NCBI RefSeq assembly: GCF_932526225.1
Contig: NC_064043.1
Coordinates: forward strand, 10,893,821-10,957,820
DNA: 64,000 nucleotides
Source of the DNA: Nematostella vectensis
Lineage: Eukaryota > Cnidaria > Anthozoa > Actiniaria > Edwardsiidae
Direction of reading: 5' to 3'
The position numbers and the translations under genes were made by a program. Shown piece by piece: positions 34,974 to 47,600 of the stretch; the first letter of the stretch is position 1; each line of letters starts with the position of its first letter. The notes beneath the pieces were generated by a model. That model was not told the origin of the DNA and did not search any database. It saw only the letters and a list, made by a program, of their open reading frames with translations.

Positions 34974-37900
34974 ATGGCTTCAACGGTGAGACAGCTTTCA
35001 CAGAGCGACTAATCATTGCTTTTAAACCCAGACAGACAGTGTCAGAAGTAGCGAAAGCTCTATAGAAAGCGTTTCGTTTGGGAAGGACGAGTATAGAATA
35101 GTTCGTTTTCCGTGTTATAAAGGGAAAGATAGGAATACGGTTTAGAAAACGGTTTTCAACTAATTGGGAAATTTATTTGCCACTTTGTTTATGAATAAGA
35201 CTCAAGTCATAAGAAAAACGCGTGTAACTATTTGGTGTACAAAAAATAGCTCGGGAAGGCTACAAAAGCACGTAACACTGTTTTTTTGAAGGCATTATAG
35301 AATGTAATGAATGGAGAAATAGGAAATAGAAGGAATATAAATTGTTTTATTCAAACACAATAACAAACCTCAACACCTCGTAACCAAATAGCATTGCGTC
35401 CCAGATGACAATATAGAGATACTTTTGCTTTATGGTGTTTGCCTTGTGTGTTTGCAGCTCGAGAATCTGGCTGATTCATTGAAACTGTTCATCATTGAAA
35501 CGTATGGAAATGCAAAATGGGACAAAACACAGTAAGTCGAATAATAACTTTACGCACAGCGAGAATTATGGGAAAACAAATCTCCTAAAGTAATTGACGA
35601 CCATCAAAGCTAAGGCTAACGTGCATATTTCTGCTTTCAGGGAGAAAACAACACAAGTTTCTACGAGGACAAACAAGCCAAAGGATGGAGAGAAATGTTC
35701 AAAAGAGAGCGATGTTTTCGATGGTGGCTCTGTCGGGCATATGAGAAATTCCTTGAAAACATTATCACAAATAGCCGGTAAGATTAGCGCGATAAGAGGC
35801 ATTAGTTGCTTTTTGTGTGAAGTGGCGATATGTTAAGAGGATCGTGTGGAATGGTATTTAAGTAAATTGTTTTGCTCTCATAACGTTTTGATGGTTTCAA
35901 GTGGCCAGTGCAGAGACTGATAGTCGATGGGGGGATTTGGCGTGTGTAGCAGCTGAATGCCGGTTGAATGATCTGTGTAACTGAACTCTAAGGTTGATCT
36001 CCTAATATCGTGAACGCGACGACATCATTTCAAAACAATCGCCATCTTATCAACATAAAAAAAATGCCATAAAGACAAATACTTCTTGACAGCAACAATA
36101 TCAATGCTAAACAACCGAGTATTTTCCATTCTTTTCGCCTAATTCCTAACAAATTCAAGTTTTGTAGTAAGTTTAAAAAAATGTGTTTAGCATATAACTG
36201 AAATAAACACGACTTGTGCGCAAGCAAATCAGTAAACATACGTAAACATAATTTTCAAATTTCTCACAATTCTAAGTACGCAACTCTTATTTTCTAAAGG
36301 ACCTGAAAACACGTTCAACATCTGTTGTCTGATCGATGTTTGCACCACGGGCGGTACGTGCAAACTTGATTCACGAAAGTTTAGGCCTTCAAGAGAATCC
36401 TTTTTAATTTTTTTTAACCCTCTAGCTCTGCCTTCAAACGCGGATTAACAGCGTTAGGGAAATTCGGAGAGCTTCGTTTCAAATGTGACGAATTTGACAT
36501 CGTAGCCATAGGAAACCATAGGGCAAACAATGCCTTCGAATAGGGCAGATCTCCAATCTCTATTAAGATTCAATTTTACTCTATTTAGTTTTTCTTTGTG
36601 CCGACTTTTCCGGTTACTTTCCAGATCCGGTAAGATTATACTTTAAGATAAATACCATTCTAAGATGAAGTAGTTTATTTATCTTTTTTAATTAAAATAA
36701 CTTTCTATATAATTCCCAAATCAGACTTCTGAGCTTATAATAAACACCATTTGCTAAAGCTCTAAAGCAGAGTCGTGTAGTTGACTCGCCCGACTACTTA
36801 GTAACTATGTAACCTGCTAAGATACATATTTTTCATTTGAGAAAACTAACGACTAAGCTTAGACTGGAACTCTAGGAAAGAAAAAAACATGGATATTTGA
36901 AATTAGACTATAGGGGGAACTAGAAACAATTTGATCGAAAAGTATACGGTTTCCACGAAAACTTTTAAAAGCTAACCTCCCAGCAGGTCTCCGAAAAATC
37001 CCATCATACGCTGATAATTAGAGATCGAATTCGATGCGTGGCGGGCGTGTTTTATGTTTGGAATTTATCATGAAATCTAGCGTGTAGTGATCTTCACCTT
37101 CGTAGATTAAAAACGAGTGATGATAATAAGGATGCAACAGAACGCGCCATGTGTACTAAGTAAGCGATAGCTCAGTCTGATAGCTTATTATTGGGGAAGG
37201 TGCTGGGGGCATGCTTCTCTAGTGTAGCCTTCGTGGCAAGCGCATTGGGGGACAAGGGGACGACAGAAAGGGTAATAGCCACTAGAAAGGAGAACACGAA
37301 AGCGTCATCACCCTTTTTCTTACTAAAGGCTGATTAAGGCAGTACGATTTAGACGACTTGCCCTCGACACCTCTACAACTTCTAGTCGTAGAGTGTAAAT
37401 CAGCCTACGACTCCGCTACGATCTTCGACTTCGAAAGTCGTAGTGTGTAATTCAGGACTATGCAATGTCGTGGGCACGTCGAATACGAAAAAATCGTACT
37501 GTGTTAATCAGTCATAATACACATCGCACACAACCCTATCTTTCAATCCCTTCAAAGCTGTAGTGATGACATTAATTATCATCTTTGCGGTGGGCCCTTA
37601 AGAATCTTTTGAGTCATAACGAGGATGAAGATGGTTTTGCAGTAGACGTGATGCTTTATTGATGTCCCATTTATTGCCCAAAGCAATGCTGACCGCATCT
37701 TTCAAAGCTTAGCCGCTCGGTAGTTACCGCGATATGAAGTTACCTTAATGTGTATGCCATCCTAGAAAAACACTAAGGGAAAGATGAATCTATTGCCATC
37801 GGTTGTTTGGGATATCTTCTATTAAATTAAGTAAACGCATAAAACTGCTTTAGATGGTCACTTCTAGATTTTGTACGGAATTTGTTCTTGAATATCGGTA

Positions 37901-40900
37901 TGAAATTAATAACAAGGGTGTTGCTGAATAGACGTCTACGACGATTTGACCTGGGGTTCAGATTGAATGTGAAAAATAGAAGTGGACTCATTAACACTTG
38001 AAAAATAAGGAAATTAAAACTAATTTTATTGCACGTTAGAGTACAGGCTGTAAAAACGCTTTCCCGCGGCGTGTTTATCATCTTTATTTCTTCTCATTCT
38101 ATTGGCGCCTTGTCGATGGTTAAGGTCTCTGTTTTGGGCACGACATTGATAAACATCAAGGGATCCGACTTTTAGAATAAACTTTGCTAATATACCGTGG
38201 GATTGTTGTAAAAGAGTGAAACGGTGAAGTGTATATCAGAGGTTGATTACTTAATAGATAACATCTAGAGTGTCATCGATGTAGTTTATGGAAAAAATAC
38301 AGCAATAAATCACTTTAAGCTCTGCGTTTGAAACATGTAGTTTGGAGTTTTGGTTAATCATATAAAAAAACACTAGAATGGAAGAACGAAGTTTAAGACA
38401 ACTGGATAGAGATCGATATTGAATAGAATAAATGGATTCAAATTATCATGTAATTGTCTCTATGTGGCAAGATAACAATTACATATTCCAAAAATAACTT
38501 ATTATTTCCTGAAAGTATATCTTTATTTTTATAAGCTTTGAGATGAGAGGGAATACTTGCCAGCAAATAGTCTTTCTTTGCAGCCCTCGCAAGTGTCTGG
38601 GTACCAAGGGCAGCTTGAAGGTTGATTGACAAATTTTTATTAGCCTCGGAATTCTCGCCTGCCCTCAACCGTCCACTCATTATGTTTCCATTTTGTTCGC
38701 CCGCACCTTTACTTGTTTTAATTTGTTGTAGAACCGAGTTAATTGTTTTATACATTGGTTTGAATAAATTGCTGCGAGCAGCAAGAGCTCACAAGAGCTT
38801 ACAGTCTTATCACCAAACAATGTTTTGTATATGATCGCCGATTAAATATAGCTCAGGCAAGCTTCTCAGGTTTAGCGAAATGAGGGAAAAGCTCTAAAAT
38901 ACTTTTGCCCAACAAAAACCATCAAAAGATATATTCTATACATTAGGAGATTATCTAGTTTAGTATTGACCGTATTTCACAAATATATAGTTGCAAATAG
39001 ATATGATGGCCTATATGGATGATCATTAGGATAATTTTATCGGTGATAATGACATTGATGACGTATTTTATGACTTATAAAGACTAAGATATTAACGGTA
39101 GGGACATGGTAATGACATTGCTGTTGGTGATGATAAATGATGATGATGACGATGACTATGACGATGACGATGATGACGATGATGGTGATGATAATGACGT
39201 CGATTAAAGTGAAAGTGGTCCATGTTGCTGTTTGTGCTGCTAATGATGATTGAAGTAGTGGCGATTAGGGTGGCTCATGTTGGTTTTGCTGCTAATGATA
39301 ATAATTATGAAAGTGGGTGATAGCTTTTCCCCTCCTCCTTCCTAGTTGATGGTAACGGTTCTATTGTCCCATTTAAACGCTCTTATCCCACCTTGCGCTT
39401 GCTAAGGAGGCTACACTAGGTAAGCACGCCCCAGCCCTTTCCCCAATAGTGATATTAGTGAAAAAAGTGCTGGCGAACAACAGTAGCGGTCAGATGATAA
39501 TATGATTATGTTAATGATGATTGTGGTGTTGGAGGCAGCGAAATGGTGACGTTTATGACGAGACGTCAGGCAACGAAATGCTGCCGTTTATGACGAGACG
39601 ACGACGGCGTTGAAACTTGTGATAACCCAGTAAAATCTCTCTTGTTCACAGGCAAACATGAAGATCAAGTCATGGAAGCGTTTGGACGGTTTGCATTTGA
39701 CACCTGCCTTAAGCAGCCACAGGGGAAAATACTCTTCTCCCTCGGAAACTCCTTGTGCGACTTCCTCAACAGCCTGGATAACTTCCTGGAGATCTTTATT
39801 CAGTCACACGAGTGCTTGAGGAATGCCAAGGCACCCACCTTCAGCTGTAAAGTTATGGGTCGATGCCTGGAGTTGCATTATTATCCAACCCATAGCGGTT
39901 GGGAACACTTCATCATCGGCTCAGTAACACGGGCTGCTCACGTGCTATTCAAAAGAAATGTACTAATAAAACTAGAGGATACTGGGAGAGACCCGGACCA
40001 TAGAGTATTCAGCATACGGGAGAAGGATCAGCAATTAAAAACGCAGAATTCTTTAGCTACTAAACGGCAACTACGTTCGACATCGCCTCAGGACCTACCC
40101 ATTGGTGTCCAAACACTGTGTTCAACTTTCCCATTCCATGTGATTTTGGACAAAGAACTACAAATTAAACAAATGGGGTCAGCATTATTGAGACTAATAG
40201 GTCCGGCAATCCGACATGATAGGAAGTTTAGTACGTACTTCGAGCTTGATCAACCGGATATAACGTTAGGTTTCCAGCCGATTTTGTGCAGAATAAACGC
40301 GACGTTTTCCGTTCAACTAAAGTCTGCTACTCAAATAGACGACTCGGGTAAAAGGGTAACATTGATGGAGTTAAAAGGACAAATGATTCATCTCCCTGAA
40401 TCAAACGCCATCTTATTCCTCGCCTCGCCATTGGTGGAGAAACTCGAACAACTAAAAGGGCGTGGCTTATTCTTGAGTGACATTCCAATCCATGATGCCA
40501 CGCGTGACTTGATTCTGGTCAGTGAGCAGGCAAATGCACAAGACGGCTTAAAAAAGCGCATGGAGCAAATACAAAAGGAGCTACAGCAAGCGTCGAGTGA
40601 GTTAGAAGAAGAAAAAAAGAAAACTGAGAATTTACTTTCTTCTATATTTCCACACGATGTGGCGAACAAGTTGATAAACAAACAGCCAATTCCCGCGCGA
40701 CATATCCAGAACGTCACCATGTTGTTTAGCGATATTGTGGGCTTCACGGCGATTTGTGGTAAATGCAGCGCTATGGACGTTGTTGAGATGCTGAAAAGTC
40801 TGTACACCAAGTTTGACAAGCTTTGTGGTGAGCTGGATTTGTACAAGGTAGGAAGAAAACAATGTGGAAAAGCAACCATCGCGCGACTTGGGGAGCAAGT

Positions 40901-43622
40901 GGCGATATTTTTTATTAAATTTGGTAAATGAAATATGAAACTTTGCTTTTGGATGGTTATTTCGAGATTTTATCGCATATTTTTTTTACAATTTGAAAGT
41001 AAACAAAGCTACAAAGCTTATTATGTCTCTTTAATACTTCCAATGCAACAAAACAAACACAATTTTCGCCCAAACTTTAACTAGATTCTAAAGAACTATA
41101 ACCTAAGTATGTCATATGTTGCGAAGTCTTGAAGCTCGCGAGACAGTTTCAACGCTGATTCCGGCATTCCCTTGTGAACGTGTCAAGTACCAAACTGTAC
41201 GCGACACTTTTTCTTGTTTACGATATTTCAAGAATCGCTCAATATTAAGTGGATGCTTTATATAGGGAGAATACTACATGGAAAGTGCGCGCGTACGGTT
41301 TTTATTCACGAGTTGTGCGCAGTATCAAAAAACGAATGAGTGAGTTTTTTTTATGCAAAACAACGAGTGAATAAAAACTGTACAAAGCACTTTCCATGCT
41401 GTATTTTGTTTATTATATGCATACTGAGAAATTTATAATGAGCTTATTACATAACATTTTATTAGACTCGGCTGCAGAGGCTCCGAAGTTTGTGCTGTTC
41501 GACGGTTTAGACGAAGACAGACAGAAACTAACATTGAAATGAATCTGTTTCGCTAATCTCACGCACGAGACTGTGATGTTAGATAGCGTTTTAACAGCCT
41601 TACATCTCGCTCGGTTCTACCCTTTGTATTCTGGTTTTCAAGACTTTCTACATAATCCTCTACTATTGTCTTCCATTTGGAACTCTTTGAATTCAATTTT
41701 CACAGTGAAATTTCATTCTCTCGCTCAATGGAGCTCAATTACAAGATACATGCAAAGCTACCCGTCTCCCCGCGTTAGGATCATGTGCAGTGAAAAAATA
41801 TCGTTCGTCCAATCAGAACCGCGGACGACTTTTCTTCAAGGTGAAAAAACATCGTTCGCGCCTCTGATTTACTGAGACCAGTGAACGAACGAAACATTTA
41901 CTGAATATGTTTTCAGTGAGTATTTCTCAGTATGTATAATTATAATAAAATAAGGTACTTACTTCTATCCATGTGTCTCAGGTGGAGACAATCGGAGACG
42001 CGTACGTGGTGGCGGGCGGGGTACAGAACCATTGCGGGACTGCTGAAGACGCGTACCACGTGGCGCTCATGGCCGTGGGGATGATTGATCACATACGAGA
42101 CGTGCTCTCACCAGAGGGCGTGCCACTAAAGGTACGACGAGCCGCCGTTATTTTTTGTACCCCTACAACTTAAGTCTGCTTAGCAGCCATTCTTAGTGTC
42201 ACAAGCTTTTGGGGCAAGCGTGCATGCCACTAAAGGTACGAATAGAAGCCGTCATTTTTGTGACCCTACAAGTTAGGTATGATTAACAGCCATTCTTAGT
42301 GCCACGCACGCTTTCCCTACAAGTTTGTGGTGAAGGCATGCGTCACACTAAGAGCGGCTGCTAAGCAGACTATTACAAGTTATGCACATATAAAAAGACA
42401 AAAGGTTATATTTAAAAAAGGTGATGGGAAACAGATTTTTCTAAAGCTGTAACCACCCGTCACTATAATATTGGATTCGCCTCTATAACAGAGCTATACC
42501 AGGCCTTGAAATATGGGGCGTGCGTGTCCCTAGTGACCCAGCCCCTGCTACGGCACTGATAATTAGTAAAGTGGAAAATAAGAAAGATGCTGTACAGCCA
42601 CCTAGCCAGTAACTAGTCATCACGAAACCATTAAAAATGGTGTTGCAGTAAACATGGACATTTTTACGCTTAACCTTCCTTGATCGAAAACAACAAAAAG
42701 AGCTCAACACCAGATGTTTCTAGTGTAAGTCTTTACAGATTTCATTGCCACTTTCATTACTTGCAAAGTGTTTGTAGTGTCCGATGTTCAGATATTCCTA
42801 TGCCATTTTCAATACTTGCAGATGCGCGTTGGTATTCACACTGGGTCGGTTTTGTCAGGGGTGGTCGGGACCAAGATGCCTCGCTACTGTCTCTTCGGTC
42901 ATGACGTCACCTTAGCCAACAAAATGGAATCGGAGAGCGAAGCTGGCAGAATAAACATCAGCCCTACTACATACGAGTAAGTAAATGGAAGGGCCATTTA
43001 ATAACACCCTCTTTTCAAGGTACTTAGATCACCGGGGACTGGAGGGTTCGCTTGCGGTTTCGCTTGCCCGCGACGCCTAAGAGGGTGGTGTCCAAAGACC
43101 CCATGGTTAAACAAACCCTTAAGTTTTAAAATGGCCGCGTTTTACCGACTAACTGTCCTACATATGGGAAACAAAAAAAAATTAAAGCAAACGTTATGCT
43201 ATAAGTTTCTGAAAAGGGCTTCGAACTTTATAGATGGCGGCCAATACAAACTGTCAATATCTATATCTGCATATCTTTTGTTCAGATTAATCCGTGAACA
43301 CAAGGAATTCATTTTCACTGAACGACCACGTAGCGCTCTGCCAGACGGTTTCAGCAGCCATGTCCATGGAACATGTCACTTCCTGAAAAAGAAAGCCACC
43401 TCCCTAAAACACGACGAGTCCTTATGGGAGAAACTTGAGTCGAGCAGAATCAGGCGAAAAACATCGCCCGACACGCCGACATGGGACACGGAGGGCAGCT
43501 TGTGTGACGTCACAGATGATACCGTCACGGGGCTGACTGCAAAGACATTTCTCGATGATGTAAATAACTATGTAACAATCGAGAAGGCGACTAGAAACTC
43601 TTTTAAGGAGACGACAGTGTGA
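34974..43622 (+). CDS. GUCY1A: sGC gene B: soluble guanylate cyclase alpha subunit
   Basis: Seven coding exons: 34974-34985 (MAST), 35458-35531, 35641-35777, 39652-40847, 41982-42131, 42822-42976 and 43286-43622. All have GT-AG ends, giving 686 residues. The H-NOX-like domain (about 60-205) lacks the proximal His (LDNFLEIFIQSH) and has YYPTH instead of YxSxR, as heme-free alpha subunits do. A PAS-like region follows, then a coiled coil (QANAQDGLKKRMEQIQKELQ) and the cyclase: [13 protein letters not shown] (metal Asp 435), VETIGDAY (Asp 479), [20 protein letters not shown]. After the cyclase comes LPDGFSSHVHGTCHFL, as in vertebrate alpha subunits, and the protein ends ETTV, a class I PDZ-ligand pattern. 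Family knowledge: pairs with a beta subunit to make cGMP on NO binding. The four-residue first exon is inferred from a good donor in the right phase. Vertebrate alpha2 also ends in a PDZ ligand. Confidence 0.92.
37328..37513. mobile_element. MITE-like fold-back element in intron 3 of gene B
   Basis: The left end GGCTGATTAAGGCAGTACGA pairs with the right end TCGTACTGTGTTAATCAGTC over about 22 bases. Inside are repeated GTCGTAG and TCGAC motifs. Length is 186 bases, without coding capacity. Confidence 0.7.
39125..39205 (+). repeat. (GATGAC)n-like simple repeat
   Basis: Imperfect GATGATGACGATGAC repeats in the long third intron of gene B (35778-39651). Apart from this and the fold-back element, I see nothing with coding or RNA signals in that intron. 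Confidence 0.8.
41270..41407. mobile_element. MITE-like inverted-repeat element, intron 4 of gene B
   Basis: The left arm (AATAC, ATGGAAAGTG, then GTTTTTATTCAC) pairs with the right arm (GTGAATAAAAACTGTAC, CACTTTCCAT, GTATTTTG) over about 40 bases around a loop of about 55 bases. Typical fold-back MITE layout, no coding capacity. Confidence 0.75.
41413..41945. mobile_element. Second putative inverted-repeat element beside the first
   Basis: The left end ATGCATACTGAGAAAT and right end ATTTCTCAGTATGTAT are inverted copies about 530 bases apart. The interior holds two related pieces with GTGAAAAAATATCGTTCG and GTGAAAAAACATCGTTCG. It stops about 35 bases before the next exon of gene B. Confidence 0.6.
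42118..42350 (+). repeat. Duplication across an exon end and donor site, gene B
   Basis: The exon end and donor GTGCCACTAAAGGTACGA at 42120 recurs at about 42226 as ATGCCACTAAAGGTACGA. Both are followed by similar intron sequence (AGCCGTC or CGCCGTTAT, then CCCTACAA, AGCAGCCATTCTTAGTG or ACAGCCATTCTTAGTG). It is a two-copy tandem duplication of about 106 bases with drift. Confidence 0.75.
42492..42558 (+). mobile_element. Short internally deleted copy of the MITE-like family
   Basis: AGGCCTTGAAATATGGGGCG at one end and CCCCTGCTACGGCACTG at the other, with the middle missing. It lies in intron 5 of gene B. Confidence 0.6.
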
Positions 43623-44684
43623 TTTCAGATTATAAAGTAAATCTATGTAGATATAATCCTCATTGATCTACCCTATACATAATGGTCTTGCAAAGTCCCT
43701 ATTTCAAGCTCTACATTAAACGCAACAAAGAAAATCAGTGATTGTTTATTAAATAACCAGAGGGGGGAAGGGAAGTTATTGTGGGGATAAACTCTGAAAT
43801 TTTTAACCACCGAAATAGGTGGGGGGAGTCCGAAAAAAATGGGCCCTCTAAGGGGTGCTCTGAATTTCCTGGAGGTTGGGGGGGGGGGGGGGGGGGCAGA
43901 AAACATGGGTCGAAAGCTTACCCCCGCCCCACACCCCCAGACACCCTTCTCCTTCTCTTCTGCCCTCAGGGTATATGAACACTCCCTAGGACATCACCCT
44001 GGATGTCACAGTCAAACCCTAACTGTATAGACCATTTACAATTTGCGTCGTTTCTTGATCAGGTTACTGTAGCCCACAGCTTTAGTAGCTCAACCCCAAA
44101 GAAAAATGGAACTTAATACAGCTCGTGTTTTTGTCATCAAAAGAAAGCGTGCGTGCGTGGTTGATTACAACCCACTAGTTAACCCCCTTTGTTTGCATAT
44201 GAAAAATATATTTAATTTTCACTGACGATTAACTTTATATTTGTACATTACCCGTACACAGAAATTGTATCTCTGCAAGGGGAGAATAGCCTTAGGCTAT
44301 AGACGTGTTTGGGTTACATAATTATGGGAATTGAGTTTGGTCAATCACAATAATAACACACTTCAACTGTCTCATTTCAATATCCTAAAACAATTAAAAA
44401 GAGTTGTTTTATACAAAAATTTATTTCGCTGAGTCGAGACAAAGCAGACTTGCGTGCGAAACCTTTTTTCTCTGCGGTGGTCAACGAAATGTAGAAACAC
44501 CCCCATGATTCCTTGCTCTCTGACCGGAGGGTAATCATTAGCCGCGATCTCACTCATCTTCGAAAGCAAACAATAAAACATTAGACATCTGGTTACAGAT
44601 TCCTACTGAACGCATCGCTCGTTATTAAGTTCATCTGCACTTTAGAAAAAGAGCTCTTGAACCGTATCGAGTAGTTCAAGGACT
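43623..44684. other. Intergenic spacer between sGC genes B and C
   Basis: About 1.06 kb with a G run of 19 at 43878-43896 and otherwise unremarkable AT-rich DNA. The 3' end of B and the promoter of C must both lie here; I could not single out either. Confidence 0.5.
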
Positions 44685-47600
44685 ATGTACGGGTTCGTGA
44701 ATAGAGCTCTTCAAGATCTTGTCATACAAGGCTACGGGCCCGATGTTTGGAAGGAAATCTTGTAAGTAAGACCGTAGAACCGGCGGCATTCGCATCGCTA
44801 CTTGACATATGACCACACAGTGCACAGCAGCATTGTAGCATTGCATTCTAATGCTTGTTATATCATGTATTTAGGAAAAAAGCGAACCTAGATCTTGGGG
44901 ACTCCAGAGAGTTCAACGAGAGGCGAATCTACGACGACCAAAACACTTCCGATCTATTGATAGTCGCTGAGGATGTGATCGGTAAGTTTGATAATGCTGC
45001 TAAATGGGGGGCTACATCACACAGCCTTCGGGCTGGTAAATTCTTTTGAGACACACTTGATATACAAGTACGGTCTATGGCGATTTTAAGAAGGCGCTGT
45101 TTCGAATATTCGACTGATGAGACCAATCATCTGGCGGCATAATCATGAACCTGTAATTGTCGGAGTCGTTTTAGTTTAATTGACTTGCACTTGACGCTCA
45201 TGACTGTGGAAATACATCGAGATTGATATACCACATTTTATTGTTTCGACGGATTCACTCTGGTATTAGTTTGAGTGTTCGGGTATATCAGGATGTTTAT
45301 AGTATTTTTGCTGGTATCAACAACGGACTGTAAAAGTAAACATTGTTTTTATGTTAGGAGAACAGGGGACATCTATCTACGTAACAACAACATCCATCAT
45401 CGTGCCGACAAGTAGTGATAATTATACAATGTATAATACCGATAAAAATTGATTTGAGCTTACAGCTATGCTCTATAGATTCATGGATAAATTGTGTCTG
45501 CCCTGAAGAAGTCTTATTAAAGACGAAAATTTGGTAGAGTCGAAGACCAGTTTTTGGTGTATTCTATAGATCCTATGGGATGCTATTGTCTGTTGTGTAT
45601 ATGAAGATGAAAAAGGAGAACCAAAACATAGGCGTTTAATCATCCTTATTCCCTTTGCCGCGCACATTATAATCAATGAATTACCCTTCACAGAGAAATA
45701 GCAATGCTAGCGATCTAACCAGTAATCAAATAATTATTTTGTTTAGTAATTTATCGCACTAGATGCTCGAAAGAGCGGGAATAATGCTTTTATGTATGCT
45801 TGTTAACCTTACGGTAAGTGCCGCATGAATCTATACGATTAAAAAGAACAATAAACTAGCGCACCAAAGACAGCGTAAATGAATTCAAAAACACTGTAGC
45901 ATAATGTGGAGCCATTATCCAATCTGACATTAAGTGTCAAATTGACAAATGGTTTTGAGGCAAAATTTGACAAAAATGACCACAAGGCCAGACCCGGATC
46001 AGTAATAATTATCCTATATATAGAAATGCGTGAATTCGGAAACCAAGATATTTAACAGATGCGAAATAAAATGATAAGCATTGAATGAGTTATAAAGCAT
46101 TTTTTGCATGTCATACTTGCTCATCATCCAATCTTTCTCGAGAATTTTCATTGTTATGCGGGTGGTAGCGATTAGTGAAGGTCAACGATCCGATAATCGA
46201 AGTTATGAAGAGATAGGGCTCCTGAAAGGTTTAATCTGTTCGATCGTGTCTCTATGATTTTTTTTAATAACGTCTTATTTTCAGTGGAGGCTGGGCCGTT
46301 GGGTTGGGTTGTTAGGAACACAATTTTAGAACGCATCACACTAACAAAACAATCTTTTGCTGCTATCTGAGCCTTGACATGTTCTTCGATCTCAAACTGG
46401 ACGTTCTTTACACAAAAAGTAATAAAGACATAAGAATTTTCCAATTCCCCATCATCCGTTTCTAGACGGGATATACTGTTGCGAAGGGACAAGGGGACTG
46501 ACAACGTGTTTTATCGGCTATAAAGCCATATCTGTACATTATCAACATAATATCCTTCGCTTCTCTCTCTTCACTAGGGTTATCCAAAAATACAATTCTC
46601 GAGAGATTTGGTGACGCCTTCTTCGAGCATTGCATCGGATCAGGATACGATAGTATGATCCGTAGCCTCGGAGGAAACCTCATGGACTTTTTCAACTCCC
46701 TGGACGGGCTTCACGAGCAATTACTTCTCCTCTACCCAGGAATGAGGCCGCCATCTTTCCGAGCTAAGCGACACAACATCGACATGAAACTTGAGCTTGT
46801 GTACACATCTGAACGCTCTGGTCTCGAGTACATGGTCGTTGGACTTGTCAAGACAGTAGCAAGGAAGCTTTACGGTATCCAAGTTAACGTGGAATTAGCC
46901 TCAATGTCAAGTAAAGACCAGTCCTGGGCCATTTTCTACGTTTTATCTCAACATCAGGATGAGATGAAGTATATATTACCTACAGACACAACTCTTGAAA
47001 GGACTATGAAAGAGCTTAGCATAATGACCCTTAGTTCAAGAATCGGAACTGCAGCATTTTGCAGGGCGTGCCCTTTCCATGCGGTATTTGACCAGCGGAT
47101 GGTTATATACCAGGCAGGCATCTCGCTATGCCGTGTGCTTCCAGCAGTACGAGTAGGAAAATCTAAACTCACAGACATTTTTGAGAGCATACGGCCGCCT
47201 ATAAAGCTGACATTTGATAACATTTTACAGTACATTAATAAGGTTTATGTTATCAAGACGAAGTCAGGTCTTCTGGATTCTGCTTCATTGAGTACAGTTT
47301 CTGAAGATGACTACGGCAACTTGGAGTCCCCTTCAATGCGCTTTCGGGGGCAGATGATGTATCTACCAGAATGCAACAGCATAATGTTTCTTGCATCTCC
47401 AAGTGTTGTAAATCTCGATGGACTGAATGAAAAAGGTTTGTTGTAGTTGTCGTTTTATTGAATAGACAGTAATCGCCATATTATTTTGCTTGGCCGTGCC
47501 TCCACCACAGCTGGCGTGCGTTAAAAAAAAAAAAACAAGATGGCGCGAGATGACCTCAAGAAAAAAAAACATCTCATTATGCGAAACCATAGACTAAGGA

